Positions 15,529 to 26,174 of a DNA stretch of 64,000 bases are shown one piece after another. The position numbers and the translations under genes were made by a program. The notes below the pieces were generated by a model, which was not told the origin of the DNA, did no database searches, and saw only the letters and a list, made by a program, of their open reading frames with translations. This stretch comes from Acidovorax sp. GBBC 1281 (GTDB lineage: Bacteria; Pseudomonadota; Gammaproteobacteria; Burkholderiales; Burkholderiaceae_C), in contig NZ_CP097269.1 in the NCBI RefSeq assembly GCF_028473645.1, forward strand, positions 1,878,001 through 1,942,000, read 5' to 3'. Within the stretch, counting starts at the first letter, position 1, and each line of letters starts with the position of its first letter.

Positions 15529-16028
15529 GCAAGAAGGCCGCCAAGGCCGCCCATGTGAGCGAAACCCCGGCCACCCAGTGGCTGCGGCGCCAGGGCGTGG
15601 CCTTCACCGAGCACCCCTACGACTACGTGGAGCACGGCGGCACCGCGCACAGCGCGGCCAGCCTGGGGCTGGACGAGCACGTCGTCGTCAAGACGCTGGT
15701 GATGCAGGACCAGGATGCGAAACCCCTCATCGTGCTCATGCATGGCGACCGCAAGGTGTCCACCAAGAACCTGGCCCGCCAGATCGGCGCCAAGTCAGTC
15801 GAGCCCTGCCAGCCCGAGGTGGCCAACCGCCACAGCGGGTACCTGGTGGGCGGCACCTCGCCGTTCGGCACGCGGCGCGACTTGCCGGTGTACATCGAGG
15901 AAGGCATCCTCGCGCTGCCGCGCATCGCCATCAACGGCGGCCGCCGGGGCTTTCTGGTGCAGATCGATCCGCAGGTGTGCGTGCAGCAGCTCGGTGCGAA
16001 ACCGGTGCAGTGCGCGCTGGCAGAATAG
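15525..16028 (+). CDS. ybaK: Cys-tRNA(Pro)/Cys-tRNA(Cys) deacylase, YbaK type
   Basis: A 167-residue YbaK/EbsC-domain protein that clears mischarged Cys-tRNAPro in trans. Typical segments are TPATQWLRRQGV, YDYVEHGG, the conserved Lys region VVKTLVMQD, VSTKNLARQIG and the loop GYLVGGTSPFGTRR, with INGGRRGFLVQI near the end. The GTG start is coupled to the preceding aldo/keto reductase stop (GTGA). Confidence 0.92.
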   Translation: MSKKAAKAAHVSETPATQWLRRQGVAFTEHPYDYVEHGGTAHSAASLGLDEHVVVKTLVMQDQDAKPLIVLMHGDRKVSTKNLARQIGAKSVEPCQPEVANRHSGYLVGGTSPFGTRRDLPVYIEEGILALPRIAINGGRRGFLVQIDPQVCVQQLGAKPVQCALAE

Positions 16029-16112
16029 GCCGCCCCGCCGAACCGGGGCCGCGCCTTCGGGGCGCCGGCCACCGGCTTCTCGTAGCGCCCGCATCCTGAA
16101 GGAATTCCTACC

Positions 16113-16748
16113 TTGACCACCGTCTATTGCCTCCTGGCCACCGTGGCCGCCTACCTGCTGGGCTCCCTGTCGTTCGCCGTCATCGTGAGTCGCACCATGG
16201 GCCTGAACGATCCCCGCACCTATGGCAGCAAGAACCCCGGCGCCACCAACGTGCTGCGCTCCGGCTCCAAGGCCGCGGCCGTGATCACGCTGCTGCTCGA
16301 TGCGGTCAAGGGCTGGCTGCCCGTGGTGCTGGTGCAGGCCTTCGGCAAGCCCTATGGCCTGGAGGACGGCACCGTGGCGCTGGTGGGCCTGGCGGCATTC
16401 CTCGGGCATCTGTGGCCCGTGTTCTTTCGCTTCGAGGGCGGCAAGGGCGTGGCCACGGCGCTGGGCGTGCTGGTCGGCATCAGCCCATGGCTGGGACTGG
16501 CCACGCTGCTGACCTGGGTCATCATCGCGTTCTTCTTTCGCTACTCGTCGGGCGCGTCGCTCGCGGCGGCGGTGTTCGCGCCGCTGTATTACGTGATGTT
16601 CGGCGGCGTGCTCTGGTACACCGACGCGACCATCGGCGTGGCCATCGCCGCCATGTCGGCGCTGCTGGTGTGGCGGCACCGCGAAAACATCCGCCGCCTC
16701 ATGGCCGGCACCGAATCCCGGCTGGGCCAGAAGAAGAAAAAGCCCTGA
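16113..16748 (+). CDS. plsY: glycerol-3-phosphate acyltransferase PlsY
   Basis: Transfers acyl groups from acyl-phosphate to glycerol 3-phosphate, the first step of phospholipid synthesis, in the inner membrane. It is a 211-residue polytopic protein with the three PlsY motifs: YLLGSLSFA (~14), [16 protein letters not shown] (~38-53) and [15 protein letters not shown] (~107-121). About five hydrophobic segments are visible. The start is TTG, after a GAAGGA ribosome site. The basic tail (GQKKKKP) is cytoplasmic. Confidence 0.95.
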   Translation: MTTVYCLLATVAAYLLGSLSFAVIVSRTMGLNDPRTYGSKNPGATNVLRSGSKAAAVITLLLDAVKGWLPVVLVQAFGKPYGLEDGTVALVGLAAFLGHLWPVFFRFEGGKGVATALGVLVGISPWLGLATLLTWVIIAFFFRYSSGASLAAAVFAPLYYVMFGGVLWYTDATIGVAIAAMSALLVWRHRENIRRLMAGTESRLGQKKKKP

Positions 16749-16784
16749 TCGAGGGGCACGGAGCCGGGCGGGGTAGCCGCCCGG

Positions 16785-17804
16785 TCAGGGCCGGCCCGCC
16801 GTGCTCACCAACCCCATCAGCCCGCTGCTGTGCTGGGCCGCGTAGTGGCCCAGGCGCACCAGCGTGCGGTGGTTGATCTCCACCTTCACCGCGGGCCGGG
16901 CCAGCGCCGACTGGATGCGCGGCCGGCCGCTGGCCGTCTGGTGCAGCCGGGGCTGGGCCAGGTGCTCGCCGTCGCGGTCGAGCAGGCTGGCCACCAGGGG
17001 GGAGTTGACCTTCTCGCTGCGGCGCAGCACCAGGGCGGTCTCGCCGTTGTCCAGCCGCACGAAGGTGCCGGGCGGGCACAGCCCGACGGCGCGCACGAGC
17101 GCATAGGTGACTTCATCGCGCCGGTCCACGTCCTGGCCCACGATGGCGCGCACCGAGTCCGTGGCGCTGCGGCCCGCACGCGACTTGCGCGGGCTGATCA
17201 TCGCGGCGTAGCGGTCGATCGTGCCCAGGATGCGGCTGAGCCGGTCCTCGGCGGGCATGCCCGCCAGCGGCTGCGTCTCGGCCAGCGGCGCATGGTGCTG
17301 GCCCACGACGTCCAGCCACAGCGGGTCCTTCACGTCCAACTGCTCCAGCAGGGTCATGCTGCGCAGCGGGTGGGCCTCGATGGCCTCCTGCTGCGCGGGG
17401 CTGGGCCGCTCGCGCTGGCTGGCCAGCTCGTCCTGCAGCGCGGTCATGCCGATGTTCATGGTGATCGCGGCCCGCACCAGGCTGTCACGCTCCAGGGAGG
17501 GCAACTGCAGTTCGTGCGCGAGGATGTGGCACAGCGTGCCGCACACCAGGGCGTGCGAGGTGCTGTAGCCCACCGTGGAGGTGGACGCCAGCTGGAACAT
17601 CAGGTACAGCGCCGCGTCGATGTCGTGCGCCACCAGTTCCTGCAGCCACCGGTCGCACTGGCGCACCTTGGCGGGAAAGTCGTGCACCTGCAGGGGCCGA
17701 GACAGGATCACCGCCAGGGCGGATTCCAGGTCCGACCACAGTCCGAGCAGGTCTTCGTATTCGCTGTCGGACGGCTCGCCGGCGCTGGGGGGGCTGTGGG
17801 GCAT
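16785..17804 (-). CDS. degenerate HD-GYP domain protein
   Basis: A 339-residue cytoplasmic protein whose middle (residues ~75-215) follows the HD-GYP layout: SHALV (His), AAITMNIGM where HDIGK is expected, AIEAHPLRS (His), VVGQHHAP (HH) and TIDRYAAMISPRKSRA. The key metal-binding HD pair is replaced by Met-Asn, and the GYP loop is not recognisable. It may therefore bind rather than cleave cyclic di-GMP, or be a structural sensor. A C-terminal region of about 120 residues (KVEINHRTLVRLG end) is of unknown type. It is followed in the same direction by no close gene, and its neighbour upstream is the retropepsin-like gene (10 bases away). Confidence 0.8.
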   Translation of the reverse strand: MPHSPPSAGEPSDSEYEDLLGLWSDLESALAVILSRPLQVHDFPAKVRQCDRWLQELVAHDIDAALYLMFQLASTSTVGYSTSHALVCGTLCHILAHELQLPSLERDSLVRAAITMNIGMTALQDELASQRERPSPAQQEAIEAHPLRSMTLLEQLDVKDPLWLDVVGQHHAPLAETQPLAGMPAEDRLSRILGTIDRYAAMISPRKSRAGRSATDSVRAIVGQDVDRRDEVTYALVRAVGLCPPGTFVRLDNGETALVLRRSEKVNSPLVASLLDRDGEHLAQPRLHQTASGRPRIQSALARPAVKVEINHRTLVRLGHYAAQHSSGLMGLVSTAGRP

Positions 17805-17814
17805 GGGGCGCAGG

Positions 17815-18462
17815 CTACTGGCGCTTTTCCAGCACCATCTGGTCGTTGATGCGGCTCATCTGGAACTCGTTCAGGAAACTGTTGCCCAGCAGCACGAAGG
17901 GCATGGCCTGGGGCGTGACGACGGCGTCCACGCCGAGCACCTCGACGTCGCCGATTCGCACCGAATCGAGCTTGATCCGCCAGCCCTGGGCCGTGCCGTT
18001 GGCCGTGCCGAGCACCACGGGCTGCCCGCTGCGGTAGGCCAGGCCCATGCGCTCCGCCTCGGGCTGGCCGATGGCCACGGTACTGGCGCCGGTGTCCACC
18101 AGGTACTGCATCGGCCGGCCGTTGATGGTGCCGCTGTTCACGAAATGCCCGCGGCTGTCGGCGGTGAGCACCACGCGCCGGCCCGTGCCGGTGGCGCCGC
18201 GGCTGCCCACGCTGACCGGGGCCTCGCCCAGGATCAACGTGCGCCGCGCGCCGGCCAGTTCGACCACCGCCTCGTCGCGGCCTACCGAGACCACCTTCAC
18301 GCCCTGGTGGCTTTCACCCGGGCCCACGCCGCGCGGCGCGCCGCCGTTGACGACCAGCAGCGCCTTGCCGCCCAGGATGCCGGACAGCGCCACCGCCTGG
18401 GCATGCGCCTGCCATGGCGCGAGCACCAGGGCGGCAGCGAGGGGGAGGGCGCGCAGGAGCAT
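17815..18462 (-). CDS. exported retropepsin-like aspartic protease
   Basis: A 215-residue protein with a signal peptide (MLLRALPLAAALVLAPWQAHA). The C-terminal half is a clan-AA aspartic protease: FVNSGTINGRPMQYLVDTGASTVAIG gives the DTGAS active site at ~124, and VLLGNSFLNEFQM is the terminal family motif. Such proteins dimerise to form the active site and act in the periplasm. The N-terminal ~95 residues are a small beta-rich domain. It lies head-to-tail with the HD-GYP-like gene. Confidence 0.85.
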   Translation of the reverse strand: MLLRALPLAAALVLAPWQAHAQAVALSGILGGKALLVVNGGAPRGVGPGESHQGVKVVSVGRDEAVVELAGARRTLILGEAPVSVGSRGATGTGRRVVLTADSRGHFVNSGTINGRPMQYLVDTGASTVAIGQPEAERMGLAYRSGQPVVLGTANGTAQGWRIKLDSVRIGDVEVLGVDAVVTPQAMPFVLLGNSFLNEFQMSRINDQMVLEKRQ

Positions 18463-18518
18463 GGAGGGGCAGCCTGGAGGGGAGGGTGGTGATTCGGCAG
18501 GCGGCGGGGAGATCGGTG

Positions 18519-19004
18519 TCAGTCGCGGAAGTTGTCGAACGACAGCGGAATGTCCACCACTTCCTTGCGCAGCAGCGCCATGGCGGCCTGCAGGTCGTCG
18601 CGTTTGGCGCCGGTCACGCGCACTTTCTCTTCCTGGATGGCGGCCTGCACCTTGAGCTTGCTTTCCTTGAGGAGCTTCTGGATCTTCTTGGCCAGCTCGC
18701 TCTCGATGCCGTTGCGCACCTTCACGACCTGCTTGACCTTGTCGCCGCCGACCTTCTGCGGCTTTTCCATGTCGAGAAAGCGCACGTCCACGTTGCGCTT
18801 GGTGAGCTTGTTGCGCAGGATGTCTTCCACCTGGGTGAGCTGGAAGTCGGCATCGCCGAACAGCGTGATCTCCTTGTCCTTGATCTCGATGGCGGCGGAC
18901 GTGCCCTTGAAGTCGAAGCGCGTGCCGATTTCCTTGGCGGTGTTTTCGACCGCGTTCTTCACTTCTACGAGGTTGGCTTCACAAACGGTGTCAAAAGAAG
19001 GCAT
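18519..19004 (-). CDS. yajQ: YajQ family nucleotide-binding protein
   Basis: A 161-residue protein of the YajQ family, two RRM-like ferredoxin folds. Homologues bind nucleic acid or cyclic di-GMP and act as regulators. It is conserved from start ([19 protein letters not shown]) to end ([13 protein letters not shown]), with DFKGT at ~34 and [15 protein letters not shown] at ~118. It is divergent from murB, with 67 bases between starts. Confidence 0.94.
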   Translation of the reverse strand: MPSFDTVCEANLVEVKNAVENTAKEIGTRFDFKGTSAAIEIKDKEITLFGDADFQLTQVEDILRNKLTKRNVDVRFLDMEKPQKVGGDKVKQVVKVRNGIESELAKKIQKLLKESKLKVQAAIQEEKVRVTGAKRDDLQAAMALLRKEVVDIPLSFDNFRD

Positions 19005-19071
19005 GGCATCACTCTCGGGAACTGGGGGAGAACCCGGCCGCGAAAAGGGGCCGGGTGCGACAATCCGGTCG

Positions 19072-20154
19072 ATGTTAGTCGAGAAAAACGCTCCCCTGCA
19101 GCACTGCAATACCTTCGGCATCGTGGCCCGCGCCCACACGCTGGTGCGCGCCCGCGCGGTCGAGGACGTGCGCGCCCTGGTGTCCGACCCGCAGCTGGCG
19201 GGCTCGCCCGTCTTCGTGCTGGGCGGCGGCAGCAACATCGTCCTCACCGGCGACGTCAAGCCCGTGGTCCTCAAGATGGAGATCAAGGGCCTGCGGCTGG
19301 TGCAGGAAACCCCCCAGGCCTTCATCGTGGAGGCCGGTGCCGGCGAGTCCTGGCACGACGCCGTTGCCTGGACCCTGGCGCACGGCTTTCCCGGCCTGGA
19401 AAACCTGGCGCTCATCCCCGGCACGGTGGGCGCGGCGCCCGTGCAGAACATCGGCGCCTACGGCGTCGAGCTGCAGGACCGCTTCGATTCCCTGGACGCC
19501 ATCGACCTGGCGACGGGCCAGCCGTTCACGCTCGATGCCGCCCAGTGCGCGTTCGGCTACCGCGATTCCGTCTTCAAGCACCAGGCCCCCGTCGCCCCCG
19601 CGGGCGCCGCCGAGGGCAGCGCGCCGCGCGGCATGGGCCTGGCGGGGCGCGCGGCCATCACGCACGTGCGCTTTCGCCTGCCCAAGCCCTGGAAGCCCGA
19701 GCTGGGCTACCTGGACCTGGAGCGCAAGCGGGCAGAGGCCGGCGTGGCCGAGCCCACGGCGCAGCAGATCTTCGAGTGGGTGTGCGAGGTGCGCCGCGCC
19801 AAGCTGCCCGACCCGGCGGTGGTGGGCAACGCCGGCAGCTTCTTCAAGAACCCCACGGTCACGCCCGACCAGTGCTCGGACATCATCGCCCGCGAGCCGC
19901 GCATCGTGCACTACCCCATGCCCGACGGCTCCATCAAGCTGGCGGCGGGCTGGCTGATCGATGCCTGCGGATGGAAGGGCAAGAGCGTGGGCAAGGCCGG
20001 CGTGTACGAAAAGCAGGCGCTGGTGCTGGTCAACCGAGGCCGGGGCGCCGACAGCGTGACCGGCGGCGAGGTGATGACGCTGGCCAAGGCCATCCAGACC
20101 AGCGTGTACGAGCGCTTCGGCATCCGGCTGGAGCCGGAGCCGGTGGTGGTCTAG
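19072..20154 (+). CDS. murB: UDP-N-acetylenolpyruvoylglucosamine reductase
   Basis: Reduces enolpyruvyl-UDP-GlcNAc to UDP-MurNAc with NADPH, in peptidoglycan synthesis. It is a 360-residue FAD protein with NTFGIVARA near the N-terminus, LGGGSNIVL (~50), the FAD-loop [17 protein letters not shown] (~123-139), the catalytic Ser region [12 protein letters not shown] (~255) and a C-terminal LEPEPVVV with the conserved Glu. The frame is open upstream, but the ATG at 19072 matches the family start. Confidence 0.96.
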   Translation: MLVEKNAPLQHCNTFGIVARAHTLVRARAVEDVRALVSDPQLAGSPVFVLGGGSNIVLTGDVKPVVLKMEIKGLRLVQETPQAFIVEAGAGESWHDAVAWTLAHGFPGLENLALIPGTVGAAPVQNIGAYGVELQDRFDSLDAIDLATGQPFTLDAAQCAFGYRDSVFKHQAPVAPAGAAEGSAPRGMGLAGRAAITHVRFRLPKPWKPELGYLDLERKRAEAGVAEPTAQQIFEWVCEVRRAKLPDPAVVGNAGSFFKNPTVTPDQCSDIIAREPRIVHYPMPDGSIKLAAGWLIDACGWKGKSVGKAGVYEKQALVLVNRGRGADSVTGGEVMTLAKAIQTSVYERFGIRLEPEPVVV

Positions 20155-20204
20155 GCCCGGCGCTTGCAGCCGGTTCTGTCGCGAAGTGGCTGCAAAGCCA
20201 TCGC

Positions 20205-20255
20205 GGATATTGCTATCTTATTAATAGCATTAATGGCATGTTTGACTAGGGCATC
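20205..20255. repeat. dispersed intergenic repeat, divergent copy B
   Basis: TGCTATCTTATTAATAGC followed by GGCAT and GACTAGGGCAT. It shares the TGCTAT...ATAGC and CTAGGGCAT parts of the family but lacks a clear GCGCTGG-GGCC end. It lies between murB and the broken decarboxylase gene. Confidence 0.5.
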
Positions 20256-20490
20256 GGGCCGATTTGGCTCTGATTTCCGGTGCGGAGGCCTCAACGGGGC
20301 GCTCAGGCGCCGGCGCCGCCCGCCGGTGGCGCGCGGAAGGCGACCTGGAACCGGTTCCAGCCGTTGATGGCGACGACGGCCAGCGACAGCTCGACGATCT
20401 CCGCCTCCGAGAACTGCGCCGCCACCAGGTCATAGACCGCGTCCGGCACGTCCTGCGTGGCGGCCAGGCGGGTCAGCGATTCGGCCCAGG

Positions 20491-21585
20491 CTAGTGTCCT
20501 GTCCCGTTAATTCGCCCGCATAGTCTGGCGAGTTTTTCGAGGATGGAGTCTGCTGTAGCTGTCCAAGTAAACGGCTGGCAGGACTGGTTGTAATTCGCGA
20601 TGAATGTGTCGATCTTGTTGATCAGATCCTTCACGCTGGTGAACGAGCCACGGCGGATTGCCCGCGTGGTGATGATCGAGAAGAAGCGCTCGACCTGATT
20701 GAGCCAGCTTGAATAGGTCGGAACGAAGTGCATGTGCCAGCGAGGCCGCTCGGCCAACCAAGCGCGCACCTTTGGATGCTTGTGGCTGGCGTAGTTATCA
20801 GCTATGCAGTGCACATCCAGTTCGTCGGGCACTGCCTTGTCGATGGCGCGCAGGAAGGCAAGGAACTCTTGATGACGATGCCGGGGCCGGCACTGCGCGA
20901 TCACTTGGCCATTCATCACGTTCAGGGCCGCGAACAAGGTGGTGGTGCCGTGGCGCACGTAGTCGTGCGTGACACCTTCGACATAGCCAAACCCCATTGG
21001 CAGCATCGGCTGCGTACGCTCCAAAGCTTGGCATTGGCTCTTCTCGTCCACGCACAGCACCAGCGCGTTGTCAGGTGGGTTCAGGTACAGCCCCACAACG
21101 TCGCGCAGCTTCTCGATGAACAGCGGATCGGTCGACAGCTTGAAGCTGTCGGCCCGGTGCGGCTTGAGGTTGAAGGTCTGCAGATAGCGCGCCACCGTGC
21201 TCTTGCTGATGCCCGTATCGGCGGCCAGCGTGCGGGTGCTCCAGTGGGTACCCCCATCAGCAGGCTTGGTGTGCAACGTCTTGGTAATCAACTCAGCAAC
21301 ACGCTCGTCATCTACCGTGCGGGGGCGACCCGGGCGCAACTCGTCGTAAAGCCCTGCAATGCGATGGCGCGCATAGCGCCCGCGCCACTTGGTGACAGTG
21401 CTACGACTGATCCCCAGAGCCTGCGCAACCGCGGTGCTGGCTTTATCTGTGCCTTCGCAAGTCAGCACGATGCGCGCCCTGAGCGACAACGCCGCTGGCA
21501 GCGAACGTGATCGCGCCATGGACGTCAGTTCCGCGCGCTCCACTTCACTAAGCGCAATTTCTGTTCGGGTCGTTGCATTGGGCAT
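20491..21585 (-). CDS. IS630-family transposase, copy 1
   Basis: A 364-residue DDE transposase of the IS630/Tc1 type. The N-terminal HTH (AQALGISRSTVTKWRGRYARHRI, ~55-77) and a second HTH (AADTGISKSTVARYLQTF) are followed by a DDE_3 catalytic domain: Asp in CVDEKSQ (~179), Asp in IADNYASHKHP (~261) and Glu in SWLNQVERFF (~297), a D35E spacing. The reading frame runs to the end of the element, and its TAG stop is made from the TA target duplication plus the next host base. It appears identical to copy 2. Confidence 0.95.
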   Translation of the reverse strand: MPNATTRTEIALSEVERAELTSMARSRSLPAALSLRARIVLTCEGTDKASTAVAQALGISRSTVTKWRGRYARHRIAGLYDELRPGRPRTVDDERVAELITKTLHTKPADGGTHWSTRTLAADTGISKSTVARYLQTFNLKPHRADSFKLSTDPLFIEKLRDVVGLYLNPPDNALVLCVDEKSQCQALERTQPMLPMGFGYVEGVTHDYVRHGTTTLFAALNVMNGQVIAQCRPRHRHQEFLAFLRAIDKAVPDELDVHCIADNYASHKHPKVRAWLAERPRWHMHFVPTYSSWLNQVERFFSIITTRAIRRGSFTSVKDLINKIDTFIANYNQSCQPFTWTATADSILEKLARLCGRINGTGH

Positions 21586-21652
21586 GGCGGCACCTCAAGG
21601 ATGGCCCGAAACCATGCAGCTATCGTGCCTGCGAATTAACGGGACAGGACAC
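20494..21652 (-). mobile_element. IS630-family insertion sequence, copy 1 (1159 bp)
   Basis: Terminal inverted repeats GTGTCCTGTCCCGTTAATTC are perfect over at least 22 bases at both ends. It is flanked by TA at 20492-20493 and 21653-21654, the duplication typical of IS630. The target was CTAG within the carboxymuconolactone-decarboxylase-type gene. Confidence 0.95.
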
Positions 21653-22058
21653 TAGCGCTGCGCGTTCGCGGGCATCGAACAGGCCGGCCTCGCGCCAGGC
21701 GGCCAGCAGGTGCAGGCGCCGGTCGGTCTCGCCATGCCGGCGGGCCACGCCCACGTGCAGGTCGATGCAGAACGCGCAGCCGTTGATCTGCGACACGCGC
21801 ATTTTCACCAGCTCCTTGAGGGCAAGGGGCAGCGCGCCGGCGCGCAGCTGGTTCTCCAGCGCCATCATGGCGTTCGCGGTGGCGGGGTGGTCTTTCATGA
21901 GGTCGATGCGGGCTGGGGACATGGGAAGCCTTTCGTGGCAGTGGGTGGTTGAAGGAAGGAGCGGGTGGAAAAACCGTGGCCCATGGCGTGGCCCGCACCC
22001 GGCGCGGGTGCCATGCCATCGGGAACGCTGCGAAAAGGGGACCGGGCGACGGCGGGGC

Positions 22059-22949
22059 CTACAGCCCGCGCAGCTTGTCCGGGTTCAGCACGGCGTAGAT
22101 GCCGTGGATGTGCGTGCCGTCGGTCTGCAAGGCCAGCGCCACGCGCGGCGTGCTGCCCTCGCGCAGCACCAGGCCCGGCGTGCCGTTGATCTGCACCTCT
22201 TGCACGGTGAGGTGGCGCAGGTACACGCGCCACAGGCCCGCCGCCAGCCGGGCCAGGGCCCGGGGGCCGCGCACCACCTTGGTGGCGGCCTGGACCTTGC
22301 CGCCGGCATCGGGCGTCCAGGTGGCGTCCGGCGCGAAGAGGGCGAGCAGGGCGCCGTGGTCCTGGGCGCGCATCGCGTCCATGAAGCGGTGCAGCAGGGC
22401 CCGCGCGGCGTCCGGCGTGGCCGAAAAGCGCACCTTCTCCCGGCGCACCTGGGTGCGGGCGCGGTGCACCAGCTGGCGGCAGGCCGCCTCGCTGCGGTCC
22501 AGCACGGTGGCGATCTCGGCGTAGTCGCTGTCGAACACGTCGTGCAGCAGGAAGGCAGCGCGCTCGTCGGGCGACAGGCGCTCCAGCACCACCAGCAGCG
22601 CGATGGACAGATCTGATGCCAGTTCGGCACGCGCATCGGCCGCCGGCGCGGTGGCGTCGCGGTCCAGCCAGGGCTCGGGCAGCCACGGGCCGCTGTACGC
22701 CTCGCGCTCGGTGCGGGTGGCGCGCAGCCGGTCCACGCACAGGCGGGTGACGGTGGTCACCAGCCAGGCTTCGGCCGTCTGCACGCGCTCGGCCTGCGTG
22801 GACTGCCAGCGCAGCCAGGCGTCCTGCAGCACGTCCTGCGCATCGGCGCGGCTGCCCAGCATGCGGTAGGCCACGCCCATGAGGCGCGGGCGGTGCTGAA
22901 AGAACGTGGCGGTGTACGGGTCCGGGACGAGGGGAATGTCGGCGTTCAT
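22059..22949 (-). CDS. ECF41-type RNA polymerase sigma factor
   Basis: A 296-residue sigma factor: region 2 at ~10-80 (RLMGVAYRMLGSRADAQDVLQDAWLRW), region 4 at ~115-165 (LSPDERAAFLLHDVFDSDYAEIATVLDRSEAACRQ), then a fused SnoaL-like domain. It has the ECF41 hallmarks: a DGGGK-like motif (DAGGK, ~211) and NPDKL at the C-terminus. In this group the extension acts in place of an anti-sigma factor. The typical partner, a carboxymuconolactone decarboxylase, lies 136 bases downstream but is broken by an IS. A matching promoter motif precedes the gene, suggesting autoregulation. Confidence 0.9.
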   Translation of the reverse strand: MNADIPLVPDPYTATFFQHRPRLMGVAYRMLGSRADAQDVLQDAWLRWQSTQAERVQTAEAWLVTTVTRLCVDRLRATRTEREAYSGPWLPEPWLDRDATAPAADARAELASDLSIALLVVLERLSPDERAAFLLHDVFDSDYAEIATVLDRSEAACRQLVHRARTQVRREKVRFSATPDAARALLHRFMDAMRAQDHGALLALFAPDATWTPDAGGKVQAATKVVRGPRALARLAAGLWRVYLRHLTVQEVQINGTPGLVLREGSTPRVALALQTDGTHIHGIYAVLNPDKLRGL

Positions 22950-22957
22950 ACCTTCAA

Positions 22958-22984
22958 GACGGGTGGCTGGGCCGGTTTGTGACG
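22958..22984 (-). promoter_or_regulatory. candidate ECF41 promoter upstream of the sigma gene
   Basis: On the minus strand CGTCACA, 16 bases, CGTC. The known ECF41 consensus is TGTCACA...CGTC with that spacing, so one base differs. The -10 element is only 8 bases from the ATG, so the message would be nearly leaderless. Confidence 0.55.
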
Positions 22985-23046
22985 GGAATCCGCGCCGCCT
23001 GCCAAAAAAAGAAAACCGCCCGGCCGGGTGGTGGGGCGGTTGCTCT

Positions 23047-23094
23047 TGTTTTCATAGCTTCCAGCGCATGTCGCGGTAGCGCTGGAGGCCTTTT
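23047..23094. repeat. dispersed intergenic repeat, copy E
   Basis: CATAGCTTCCAGCGCATGTC then GGTAGCGCTGGAGGCCTTTT. It has the ATAGC...AGCGC...GCGCTGGAGGCC plan of the family. It lies just downstream of argG. Confidence 0.65.
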
Positions 23095-23106
23095 CGATGC
23101 CTGGCG

Positions 23107-25601
<2,495 letters not shown>

Positions 25602-25713
25602 GGAGAAGCTCCTTTCGGTCGGTGTACAACGCATCAGGCTGAGAAAAAGTTTAGGGTCGCCGTGTCAAGCCTGCAGCCGGGGGCCGTAAATCTGGGTAAA
25701 GATTTGTGCCGTT

Positions 25714-26127
25714 TCAGGGCTTGGAGCGCGCGGTGGCGGCTTCGTTCCAATCGGCTTCGTTGAAATCCACGGTGATGCGGCCGTCCGCCCATTCCACGAC
25801 CGGGCGCTTGATGACGCTGGGCTGCGCCCTCATCACCTCGGCGGCGCTGCCCGCGTCGTGCACGGCGGCCTGGGTGTCCGCATCCAGCTTGCGCCAGGTC
25901 GTTCCCTGGCGGTTCAGCAGCTTTTCCCAGCCCACCGCATCGGCCCAGTGCGGCAGGCGATCGGCCGGCACGCCCTGCTTCTTGAAGTCGTGGAACTGGT
26001 GCGCAACGCCCTGGGCGGCAAGCCAGGCGCGGGCCTTCTTGACGGTGTCGCAGTTGGGAATGCCGTAGAGCACGGTGGTGTCCGGGCGGGCGGCGGCGTG
26101 GGCGGGGGTACGGGTGGGGGTACTCAT
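25714..26127 (-). CDS. ArsC/Spx family protein (YffB-like)
   Basis: A 137-residue thioredoxin-fold protein: TVLYGIPNCDTVKKARAWL (~18-36) with a single Cys where arsenate reductases have the catalytic Cys, then FHDFKKQGVP, LLNRQGTTWRKL and PSVIKRPVVEW. The CDTV pattern and length fit the YffB branch of ArsC-related proteins, thought to be glutathione-dependent reductases of unclear substrate, rather than true arsenate reductases. The ATG at 26127 was chosen over an upstream one. It is divergent from folC. Confidence 0.88.
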   Translation of the reverse strand: MSTPTRTPAHAAARPDTTVLYGIPNCDTVKKARAWLAAQGVAHQFHDFKKQGVPADRLPHWADAVGWEKLLNRQGTTWRKLDADTQAAVHDAGSAAEVMRAQPSVIKRPVVEWADGRITVDFNEADWNEAATARSKP

Positions 26128-26174
26128 GGCGCCGATCATCGTGCAAGCCGCGCTCGGCGACAATCCGGCCCCGT

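Larger units (their letters stand above)
20303..21922 (-). pseudogene. carboxymuconolactone decarboxylase/AhpD-type gene split by IS630
   Basis: The N-terminal half (21653-21922) encodes MSPARIDLMKDHPATANAMM...NGCAFCIDLHVGVARR with the CxxC redox pair of AhpD-like proteins. The C-terminal half (20303-20493) encodes AWAESLTRLAATQDVPDAVYDLV...VAINGWNRFQVAFRAPPAGGAGA. Deleting the IS and one TA joins them in frame at DARERAAL-AWAESL, giving a normal ~150-residue protein. It lies downstream of the ECF41-type sigma gene, the usual place for this sigma group's partner. As it stands, the product is truncated and ends in IS sequence. Confidence 0.9.

Noticed and set aside
25714..26127. True arsenate reductase ArsC
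   Set aside because: The sequence fits the YffB branch and no ars genes are nearby.
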